Shown here one piece after another: positions 48,201 through 60,200 of a DNA stretch of 64,000 nt; the stretch's first letter is position 1; each line of letters starts with the position of its first letter. Under the pieces are notes generated by a model, which saw only the letters and a list, made by a program, of their open reading frames with translations, made no database searches and was not told the origin of the DNA. Source of the DNA: Watersipora subatra (taxonomy: Eukaryota > Bryozoa > Gymnolaemata > Cheilostomatida > Watersiporidae). The stretch spans positions 57,826,248-57,890,247 of the forward strand of contig NC_088711.1 in the NCBI RefSeq assembly GCF_963576615.1. Reading direction: 5' to 3'. A program made the position numbers and the translations under genes.

Positions 48201-51200
48201 GTCCAGATGGCACACCACCAACTGGTCACAGTCCAACGAAAGGTTCAAATGTCAGCCCAACAAGTGGTCCGCATCCAGTCACAGATACAAATGGCAAACC
48301 ATTAACTGGTGACAGTCCAACGAAAGGTTCAAATGTCAGCCCACCAAGTGGTCCGCATCCAGTCACAGGTCCAGATGGCACACCACCAACTGGTCACAGT
48401 CCAACGAAAGGTTCAAATGTCAGTCCAACAAGTGGTCCGCATCCAGTCACAGATACAAATGGCAAACCATTAACTGGTGACAGCCCGACGAAAGGTTCAA
48501 ATGTCAGCCCACCAAGTGGTCCGCATCCAGTCACAGGTCCAGATGGCACACCACCAACTGGTCACAGTCCAACGAAAGGTTCAAATGTCAGCCCAACAAG
48601 TGGTCCGCATCCAGTCACAGATACAAATGGCAAACCATTAACTGGTGACAGTCCAACGAAAGGTTCAAATGTCAGCCCACCAAGTGGTCCGCATCCAGTC
48701 ACAGGTCCAGATGGCACACCACCAACTGGTCACAGTCCAACGAAAGGTTCAAATGTCAGCCCAACAAGTGGTCCGCATCCAGTCACAGATACAAATGGCA
48801 AACCATTAACTGGTGACAGCCCGACGAAAGGTTCAAATGTCAGCCCACCAAGTGGTCCGCATCCAGTCACAGGTCCAGATGGCACACCACCAACTGGTCA
48901 CAGTCCAACGAAAGGTTCAAATGTCAGCCCACCAAGTGGTCCGCATCCAGTCACAGGTCCAGATGGCACACCACCAACTGGTCACAGTCCAACGAAAGGT
49001 TCAAATGTCAGCCCAACAAGTGGTCCGCATCCAGTCACAGATACAAATGGCAAACCATTAACTGGTGACAGCCCGACGAAAGGTTCAAATGTCAGCCCAC
49101 CAAGTGGTCCGCATCCAGTCACAGGTCCAGATGGCACACCACCAACTGGTCACAGTCCAACGAAAGGTTCAAATGTCAGCCCAACAAGTGGTCCGCATCC
49201 AGTCACAGATACAAATGGCAAACCATTAACTGGTGACAGCCCGACGAAAGGTTCAAATGTCAGCCCACCAAGTGGTCCGCATCCAGTCACAGGTCCAGAT
49301 GGCACACCACCAACTGGTCACAGTCCAACGAAAGGTTCAAATGTCAGCCCAACAAGTGGTCCGCATCCAGTCACAGATACAAATGGCAAACCATTAACTG
49401 GTGACAGCCCGACGAAAGGTTCAAATGTCAGCCCACCAAGTGGTCCGCATCCAGTCACAGGTCCAGATGGCACACCACCAACTGGTCACAGTCCAACGAA
49501 AGGTTCAAATGTCAGCCCAACAAGTGGTCCGCATCCAGTCACAGATACAAATGGCAAACCATTAACTGGTGACAGCCCGACGAAAGGTTCAAATGTCAGC
49601 CCACCAAGTGGTCCGCATCCAGTCACAGGTCCAGATGGCACACCACCAACTGGTCACAGTCCAACGAAAGGTTCAAATGTCAGCCCAACAAGTGGTCCGC
49701 ATCCAGTCACAGATACAAATGGCAAACCATTAACTGGTGACAGCCCGACGAAAGGTTCAAATGTCAGCCCACCAAGTGGTCCGCATCCAGTCACAGGTCC
49801 AGATGGCACACCACCAACTGGTCACAGTCCAACGAAAGGTTCAAATGTCAGCCCAACAAGTGGTCCGCATCCAGTCACAGATACAAATGGCAAACCATTA
49901 ACTGGTGACAGTCCGACGAAAGGTTCAAATGTCAGCCCACCAAGTGGTCCGCATCCAGTCACAGGTCCAGATGGCACACCACCAACTGGTCACAGTCCAA
50001 CGAAAGGTTCAAATGTCAGCCCAACAAGTGGTCCGCATCCAGTCACAGATACAAATGGCAAACCATTAACTGGTGACAGCCCGACGAAAGGTTCAAATGT
50101 CAGCCCACCAAGTGGTCCGCATCCAGTCACAGGTCCAGATGGCACACCACCAACTGGTCACAGTCCAACGAAAGGTTCAAATGTCAGCCCAACAAGTGGT
50201 CCGCATCCAGTCACAGATACAAATGGCAAACCATTAACTGGTGACAGTCCAACGAAAGGTTCAAATGTCAGTCCACCAACTGATAAACTAAGTAAAGATA
50301 GCACAGCTGTTCCTCCAACCACTACAACAGGTGGGACCTTATTTATTTTATAATACTCATTTTCATTTATTATGAATACATCAGTTGTGTATCTTGTTGG
50401 CTTTTAATTGGTTCTATAATTGTCACACTTGCTTATTTTTTTAGCCTTGTGTCCACCGGGCCAATCTTGGCAGAGCTGTGCTTTCAGATGTAACAAGCTA
50501 TGCCATTACATATTGAATCAATATATGGAAGCTGGTAAGTTAGATGCATTGTGACCTTTCAACTTCTACATGCTACAGCAGAGCTTTTGAAATATGCCAA
50601 TTTTGCTGTGAAATCCATGATTTTCTGAAGAACTTTATTCCTCAAGTAATGAAAACCAGATACATTAAAATATTTTAGAGGTTGGTTTTGAGGTTTTTAA
50701 ATAAAAGCATATCGAGTTAATTACGGCTTTATATGTTTTATTACTTTTCTTTTGGGGCTATACTGTAATTTTGCTTGCATAGTTGGGGTTTGTTGATAGA
50801 CATGTTTTACAGCGTATTTAAGAGATTATTTATAGGCTTACTTATACTTATAGTATATGTATAGGTTAGTATTCAAGAGTCCACCAAATGGGCTGGTAGA
50901 GACATCCAAACACACACTCTGATGAAATTAGCGTAATTAGCTTCCTTGAAAAAGTTGTATAAGATCTATATGTTTGCTTTTACCTAACTATCTGATGTTT
51001 CATTTCTATAAGCAAACAGACAGGCAAAAAGACAAACGCAGTTTGTGTATGTGTATTACATGTATATAAATTAATTTTTCTTAAAGCGCTATTAAGTTCT
51101 ATTCTTAAGTTTGCAGTGGGTGACAATCTTGTCAGCCAGGTGGCGCTGCCCCTGCCGATTAAACTATGGTGCTCAGTCTCTTCTCTACTTCCACAATAAA

Positions 51201-54200
51201 ATATACTTACAATATTTATAAAATATGTGATTGTTGTCAGGATATTGTTCGGGTGGGGCCAATGATCCAAGCTGTGTACCTTCATGCAAATCCAGTACTA
51301 TTTGTGATGAGAATGCATTCTGGGACAGCTCAAAACTGTGCACCGCAAAAAGTAGATGTACCTGCCTCAAGCCTGATGGCACCGAAGCTAAGGTTTGTCT
51401 GTGTGCAAAGCCTTATTTTAGCCAATTTTTAAAGCAACATATGCCAATTATCATCTCTTGCTTTTATTGGTTTGCGAAAAAAAATAACTATCCATATCAT
51501 TTTTACTAAATTTCCCAACAGAATATCTATCTAAAACCTCACATATGTCACAATTTTGAACAGTTTTCTTATTTTTGCTGTAAAATTTTTGAACTTGAAA
51601 AATTTTCCACATGTCCAACATATTGGGGTACAGATTTTAGCTAATAGTTTCACCATTTTATATATTTGAAAAATTTTTGATTTTGTTTAAAAAATTAGAG
51701 CTGAAAAATGCTAGTTCCAACTCCATCAGTAATTCTGTGAAGCAAGCCAAATGAAGATCTTTTTAATATTGGAATTACACTGAGCTGGCAAGAGGAGAAG
51801 GATCAATCAATTTCTTGAAAACGATTTATCTAGGCAGCATTTGTGTTTTGACAGCCCAATCCATATACTCTAGGTTTACTAAATGCCTTTAAGGAAGACA
51901 GTCTTTTCTTTCTACCGTAACATTGTTATCATTTTAATCTAGCTAGAAGGAGATTTCTTTCAAAGTTTTGCTGCTTGCCAGATAGTTTCTGGCGAACTGC
52001 AAGTAAAGCATCTCAAAATTTAATCGTCTCATTCTGATCTGATTTGAAACTTTACTAGTTTAGCTCAAGTTCTAAATGGTACTATGGCATATAGCCAGAT
52101 AAGCTGTTCCAATTCTGATGAAAACCTTGACATTTTAGTTCAAGTTCCAAGCGGTACTGTGAGATATTGTAGCATGAGCTGCTAGCTCAAAACAATGTGT
52201 AAACTACTAATTCTTGCCAAATTGGACGGGGTTTTATAAGTAGGTTTTAACACACCGTATTTAATATTATGAATTTATAAAATTTAAATTCGGTTTAGGA
52301 GTTTTAGGTTTTCCTCAACAGAAGCAGTTTAAACCAACATTGGTTCTCCTACGACAAAGTTTTTTGTTTGCTCTAAGTTTTCTGTAGACAGTTTCAGTTG
52401 ATTAAAGCCAAGGCTCGAATGATAGAGGTGCAGGTCATCTGCTTCCTTAGCCAGTTACATTTCTTCTTAATTCTTAGCTTTACAGAAAACTGCATACATA
52501 GTTCATCCCATTTTGTATAAAATGATGATTTATGAAGATTTATAAAAGCATTTGTCATCTTTCTTTTGCAATTGGAAACAAATGTTTGTTAAGATCTACC
52601 GGATCTACATGTTTTGTATCAGATTAGCGGAATGTCCGACGTTGCAAACAGTAAAGTTGTAAACAGTGGCAAGGAATGTACTAGTTGCCATTGGCTGATT
52701 TGAGTAGTAAGCTAGTATATGTGTTACTAAACTTACTAATAAGAACCGTGAGAGCAAACTATAGGGACGTTGCGTGTAATACAGAGTTGGTATGCGTATT
52801 TTAACCCAGATAAAGACTATCTGCCTAATGAATCCGTTGCATCCCGTGTAGCTTAATGGGTTAGTTTGTCACCATTTAAATGGGAGGCTTCGAGATCAAA
52901 TCGTCTGCTATATGGATTTTTCATTGCTGGATTTTAATGATCATAACTAGACATAGCGTGTACAGAAAACAAACACCGAAATTTATATATATATATAGGT
53001 TAGGAGTCATGGAATTGTTTATGACTGTCGATGTTATTCTAGCTATTATAGTCTGCTTGTACAGGCGAAGTTATGTACAGCATATAAGAAGCGAAAAATT
53101 GAAAAATGATTTTCATGATCAACACATGATCGGCCTCTCATGTTATAGGCTCTTTTACTGCTCTTATTGTAGTATCGGTACTGCATCAGTATTGTTGAGG
53201 ACTTACCGGCATTGTGTAACATATAAATGGTAGGCACACAGCTTTGCTCTTCCTTCAATTTATATAGAGAGTTTTCATAAGGAATCTCTAAAGACAAACA
53301 GGGGTAGACATAAAAGATGTCGTTGACATGACACACTGTTCCTTTATGGTATTACTTGCAAATTTACTTTTGAAATTTTTCGAAATAGTTCAAAACAGCA
53401 AAATTTTCAAATTTACAGCCTGGAGACTCATGGACAGACCCCAAAGATCCCTGCAAAGAATGCGAATGCTACCAAAATAAGATTGACTGCCAACGAAGCT
53501 CAGTATGTGATTCACCCTCTAAAGAGCCAACTTCTAACCCACCAACTGGTAGCAGTCCAATAAAAGATCCAACATTTACCCCTCCGATTGTTGGTGGTCC
53601 AACTCAAGATCTAACCAAGAATCCACTAATTAGCGTCAGACCATCCCAGCCGATAGCCATCAGCCCATCAAATATTCCTCACTCCTCAAGAGAGCCTACT
53701 GGTACTCCTCCTACTGGTTCCGTGCCAAGCTACTGTGATACCTGGAGTCAATTCTATAACCTTGATAATCCCCAAGTCGGTTCAGGTGATACAGAGAGTA
53801 TTATTACTCTTAAAAAGAAGGAGAACATTTGCAACAGACCCGGAGATGTGGTTACTGATGTTCAATGCCGAATGAGTGCAGGTCAAGCCGTTTGGTCAAG
53901 TAGCCACCAAGTTGGAGTTGTATGCGATATGCAGGTGAGCCTCAAGCAATAGTCGTCGATGCTCAGCTGAAACAGAGTTAGTTTGTAGCGCTCTTATAGA
54001 ATACAATATTGAACACGAACATTGAAAATCAATATTTATATAAGGAAATATAATTATTGACAAACTTGTTGTGTGTTTTAGCATGATGGCCTCCGATGTC
54101 TTAACGATGATCAGTATGTTCCCGGTATTCCTGCCATGCTGCAAGAAGGTTGTCAGGACTTTGAGATATCGGTTTTCTGTAAATGCGCTCCTATAGCAGT

Positions 54201-57200
54201 ACCAAGCACTGGTCCACCAACAGTAAAACTGCCCGAGAAAGATCTAACCAAGAATCCAGGAATTGGTGTCAGTCCAACAAGAGATTCACATGTCAGCCCA
54301 CCAACTGGTGCTAATCCAGACCTATATACCTTTGGTATCCCTCATGTTGGCTTTGTTCCCACCAAAACACCAGGTATTACTCCTAATAAAGTTTCAGGGC
54401 CTGTGGTTGGTTCTACGGAGGCACCACCATCTGGTGTTACTCCAGGTGGTCCTAAAGTTCCACCTAAGCCCTTTTGCAACAAGTGGTCTGAGTTTATCAG
54501 TATTGATGAACCAACTACTGGGTCACCACCCTATGATGGAGGTGACTATGAAATGATTGATGAGATAAAGCACCGCTACAATTATTGTCAAACAGCAAAC
54601 GCAACCGTTGATGACATCCAGTGTCAAACAGTTGTTGACGGAAAGGACTATAAAATTGCTGGCCAGGTGCGTGTCACTTGTGATGTTGCAAGAGGACTAA
54701 CATGCAAAAATAGTGAACAAAAGAATAATGAAGGATGTGTGGATTACCAGATTAGGCTGTTCTGCCGATGTCCGCTGACTTTTAATGATGAGTTCAAGAC
54801 ACCCAATAGCCCACCAAAGCACACGGGCAGTACAAGTTATGTTAATCCAACTAAGCTTCCAACTGGTAAGCCATCAACACATGATGGACCGATCAAACAA
54901 TCAACCAAGAATCCAGGAATTGGTGTCAGCCCAACCCAGCCAACAGACATCAGCCCATCAATTATTCCTCACCCCTCAACAGAGCCTGCTGGTACTCCTC
55001 CTACTGGTTCCGTGCCAAGCTACTGTGATACCTGGAGTCAATTCTATAACCTTGACAATCCCCAAGTCGGTTCAGGTGATACAGAGAGTATTATTGCTCT
55101 TAAAAAGAAGGAAAACATTTGCAACAGACCCGGAGATGTGGTTACTGATGTTCAATGCCGAATGAGTGCAGGTCAAGCCATTTGGTCAAGTAGCCACCAA
55201 GTTGGAGTTGTATGCGATATGCAGGTGAGCCTCAAGCAATAGTCATCAATGCTCAGCTGAAACAGAGTTAGTTTGTAGCGCTCTAATAGAATACAGTATT
55301 GAACACGAACATTGAAAATCAGCATTTATATAAGGAAATATAGCTCTTGACAAACTTGTGGTGTGTTTTAGCATGATGGCCTCCGATGTCTTAACGATGA
55401 TCAGTATGTACCCGGTATTCCTGCCATGCTGCAAGAAGGTTGTCAGGACTTTGAGATATCGGTTTTCTGTAAATGCGCTCCTATAGCAGTACCGAGCACT
55501 GGTCCACCAACAGCAAAACTGCCCGAGAAAGATCTAACCAAGAATCCAGGAATTGGTGTCAGTCCAACCCAGCCAACAGACGTCAGCCCATCAATTATTC
55601 CTCACCCCGCAACAGAGCTTACTGGTACTCCTCCTACTGGTTCCGTGCCAAGCTACTGTGATACCTGGAGTCAATTCTATAACCTTGACAATCCCCAAGT
55701 CGGTTCAGGTGATACAGAGAGTATTATTACTCTTAAAAAGAAGGAGAACATTTGCAACAGACCCGGAGATGTGGTTACTGATGTTCAATGCCGAATGAGT
55801 GCAGGTCAAGCCGTTTGGTCAAGTAGCCACCAAGTTGGAGTTGTATGCGATATGCAGGTGAGCCTCAAGCAATAGTCATCAATGCTCAGCTGAAACAGAG
55901 TTAGTTTGTAGCGCTCTTATAGAATACAATCTTGAACACGAACATTGAAAATCAGCATTTATATAAGGAAATATAGCTCTTGACAAACTTGTGGTGTGTT
56001 TTAGCATGATGGCCTCCGATGTCTTAACGATGATCAGTATGTACCTGGTATTCCTGCCTCACTGCAAGAAGGTTGTCAGGACTTTGAGATATCAGTTTTC
56101 TGTAAATGCGCTCCTATAGCAGTACCGAGCACTGGTCCACCAACAGCAAAACTGCCCGAGAAAGATCTAACCAAGAATCCAGGAATTGGTGTCAGTCCAA
56201 CCCAGCCAACAGACGTCAGCCCATCAATTATTCCTCACCCCGCAACAGAGCTTACTGGTACTCCTCCTACTGGTTCCGTGCCAAGCTACTGTGATACCTG
56301 GAGTCAATTCTATAACCTTGACAATCCCCAAGTCGGTTCAGGTGATATAGAGAGTATTATTACTCTTAAAAAGAAGGAGAACATTTGCAACAGACCCGGA
56401 GATGTGGTTACTGATGTTCAGTGTCGAATGAGTGCAGGTCAAGCCGTTTGGTCAAGTAGCCACCAAGTTGGAGTTGTATGCGATATGCAGGTGAGCCTCA
56501 AGCAATAGTCATCAATGCTCAGCTGAAACAGAGTTAGTTTGTAGCGCTCTTATAGAATACAATCTTGAACACGAACATTGAAAATCAGCATTTATATAAG
56601 GAAATATAACTCTTGACAAACTTGTGGTGTGTTTTAGCATGATGGCCTCCGATGTCTTAACGATGATCAGTATGTACCTGGTATTCCTGCCTCACTGCAA
56701 GAAGGTTGTCAGGACTTTGAGATATCAGTTTTCTGTAAATGCGCTCCTATAGCAGTACCGAGCACTGGTCCACCAACAGTAAAACTGCCCGAGAAAGATC
56801 TAACCAAGAATCCAGGAATTGGTGTCAGCCCAACCACAGATTCACATATCAGTCCACCAACTGCTTCTTCTCGTCCATCAACAGTAAAAATAAGTAAGCC
56901 GAGTTGCTCTTCTTTATCTTACTAGAAGTAGGAGTTATCTTACTTACCCAAATTAGCGTAACAAGTGTGATTCTATATATATGTATATACATATACACAT
57001 GTATATAGATATATATATGTATATACACATGTATATGTGTATGTACATGTATACTAGTTGAATGCCCTGGTAATAAAAGTCTTTGCACAGAAAGTTACCA
57101 TTCTAATGTTCAAACTTTATATAATAAGAAAAGCATTTTGTGCAGTTTAGATAAGTTAAAAGAAAAAATAAAACAACTGTAAAGGTTTTTAAACCTTTTC

Positions 57201-60200
57201 TAACAACTGTAGCCTTCAAACTTCATATTATGAGGAAAATATTTTGTGCAGGTCAAATAAAGTAAGAAACCAAATAAAACAGCTATAAAAGTGTTTAAAT
57301 GTGAAATAATTTGCAAGTAATAGCTAAATTAAGTCTGTTTTGCTACGATTACAATAAAAGATAATTTGGTAATGATACAGTTAATATGAACTGAGAAAAC
57401 AAAATAAAAATCCTGAATATGTTGAATTAATAATAACAATTCATGCATAGAAGTGCTGGTGTATAAAAAAGGTCACTGTTCCAGCAGAAGCTATCCATCA
57501 AAGCTCTGAATTTGACGATACTGGTACCTCTCGACACTGGTACAAATTTAGAACTGGAATATCGAACTGTCTTTGTCTGACTGGAAGGTGGGAGAATGTA
57601 GAGGCCATACCTACTCAAGATAATACAATTGTCTGCATGAAAAGTATTGACTTTCACCGTGATTTAGCAATTAAACCTTACGAAAAACATGAAATAAAAA
57701 TACACAAAAAAGCATCTCGTTTTATATAGTTCATAGAGTTTCAAATAATACATTGTTAGCGTGTGCATACGCTATACGGTATATGATAATGTTTTTGATC
57801 AATACACCTTGTATAACTCAGTGGTAGAACGTGTGGATTTAAAACTTGTGGTTGCAATCTCTGGAGTTCAAATCCATCAAAATGCGGAATTTTAATTCCA
57901 AGATTTTAGTAGTTATAGCTGGACATACACGGACACGGACAGACACACAAATTTTGAGAAATATATATATATATATAGATAGATATAGCTAAATAAGCAG
58001 CAAAAATTGATTGTATTTTGCATCAGTCACTGTACACAATGAGATAGCTTATTGTGTATCCAGCCACTGTCCAAATGTTCCTCACAGTAGTATGGCTATA
58101 TTATGTGTGTCAAGGACAAATCTATAATCAATTAGCCTGTACTGTTTTGCGACAATGATCAAGAACTTTATATAATTGATCCTGGTTTGTTTCAGCTACT
58201 GGAAGGATTACTACCTATGTATGTAATGATGAGCTCGGTGTCCAGGTTGGAGGAAGTATTAACGACAATCAGCTGACAGCCTCCTCCTACTTTAACAACA
58301 ATGACGAGTACTTTGGAGCAGAACGTGGCAGGCTCTACACAAAGTACGGTGAAAAGGGAGACTATTGGGCACCCAATCTTTCAGATAAGGCTCCTTGGAT
58401 TCAGGTGTGTATAAGAAGTCTTTAAATAATACGATAGTTCTTTTTAAGCTTGTAACTTTGCTAGGCATTGCTTTGTGAATGTTTCACTGATATAGAGCTA
58501 GTATTTCAATTGTTTTTTATCTTAATCGTTCGTCGAGTTTTAAATACAAGAAATTGTAATGATATTGAAAAGATTTCATTGAGTTTCAAGTTTCAATTGA
58601 GATACCAAAGCATTTGTGTAAAACTAGACATGAATACAACGAATTTTCAATACAGTCATATCTCGACATGTGAGCTCAATGTGTTTCAGAACTGAGCTTG
58701 TATGTCAATTCGCTCATATTTCAAAGCAATATTTCCTATATAAAATAACTAAAGACAAATTAATCCGTTCGCAACCTTAGAAAAGCCCACTTAAAAACAG
58801 GATATTGCGATAGAAAAATAAGGTTTTAATTGTTCATATTTACCACCTATGCTCATAAAGTAACAACTACATATTTAGTGGCCATAATTTGCAATTAATA
58901 TGTAACATTATAATGTACCGTATGGAGTTTTGACCTTCGAGACGAATGTAGCGGCTAACGACGGTGCGAGAGAGACATGATTGCAATAGGTTAGGTATGC
59001 AACATTTTTGGGATGTTACGTAACATAACATAGACTTTAAATTTAACATAAATGAATTTATCTTGCTAAACAAACACGTAAAAGAAGTTTTAATCTTACA
59101 CTAAAATCTATTCTGATTTTGTCTTCGTTTTCATTTTTTATTTTTTTTTTCAACGTTTTATTTTTTGCTTTCACTATCACTTTGAGCCGGTTTTTTACAT
59201 TTGTTCAAACTGATCCGACGAAAAAGACAAAGCGATGCTGTTCTCGAAAGCAACCTCTCACATATCTGGCCACCTTGATGGCATCATCAAAACCCATCTC
59301 GTATGCTCGTATCTCAAATTTGTCTCATGTCTCAAGGCAAAACCCTGCTCAAAATTTTGCTCACATCTCAAATTTATCGTATGTTGGGGCACTCATATAT
59401 CGAGGTATGACTGTAGAGCTACCCAAGTTTATGCGTAAAACTAAATATATAAGTATGACTGAATTTCAATAGAGCTACCCAAGGATACAGTATGTGTAAA
59501 GCTAATGTTCGCAAGTTGCAAGCTTTGTTCACGCTTATGTTCTCATTTTGTATAAAGCATTAGTCTATCTCTGATATATCATTGTTATTTCAGGTTGACT
59601 TGCTCCATCTTATGAGTGTAACAGGAGTTGTCACTCAGGGTAGCAGACTCACCACTGCCTTTGTCAGGAACTACACAGTTCAGTATTCTACAGACGGCGT
59701 GCATTTTTATACCATAAAAGAAAATGGAGTTGATAAGGTAATATTTTTGCTAAACTGTAACATATTTGTTAAGCTTGGGTCTTAATTGTGCGACTGACCT
59801 CATTTTTACTCTGATATAATTAAAGTATAACCTTGGTGATATCTAAATGATGAGTGATGATATAACAAAAGCTTCCTACTGAAGGCAATGTTTGTTTATA
59901 ATTTGCTAGAACTGCTTAACTGGTTTGGTCTTGTAAAACAGAAAATAAGTTTTCCTTATCTGATGCTTTCTTTCCGCATAGCAGTTCTTGGAAAATATGT
60001 GTTAGTAAAAATGATACTGTTGACTCCAGTGATTGAATATTGATAATAGGCAAAACGGTTATGCCATTGCAGACTGTCTTCTTTTGTTTATTTTTGACTT
60101 TCTTATTATTGTCCCAAGATCTTGCAAAATATCATTATGTCTCAATATGATATAATGTCAGCTTTATGATTGGTTAAACGGGTCACATGGTGTTTGTAAG

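Larger units (their letters stand above)
54082..56893 (+). repeat. Tandem 633-bp exon-plus-intron cassettes
   Basis: Exons 36 and 37 plus their following introns repeat with an exact 633-bp offset (acceptor to acceptor 55372, 56005, 56638). They are nearly identical in coding and intronic sequence. The 147-bp introns share even their acceptor TGTGTTTTAG and the block TAGCGCTCTTATAGAATACA. The same intron, slightly more diverged, precedes exons 35 and 36. Because all cassette introns are phase 0, copy number can change without breaking the frame. Confidence 0.92.

Noticed and set aside
47978..50250. CRISPR array, because of regular spacing
   Set aside because: The units are contiguous coding repeats without unique spacers, in animal DNA.
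47807..50353. The 848-codon frame as a stand-alone repeat protein
   Set aside because: Its ATG is internal to a CysD domain that begins in the exon at 46746. A good acceptor lies at 47764 and a phase-1 donor at 50330, before the frame's stop.
59119..59472. Transposase remnant in the mariner-type element
   Set aside because: The frame runs past the element end and lacks any DDE/D transposase resemblance that I can see.
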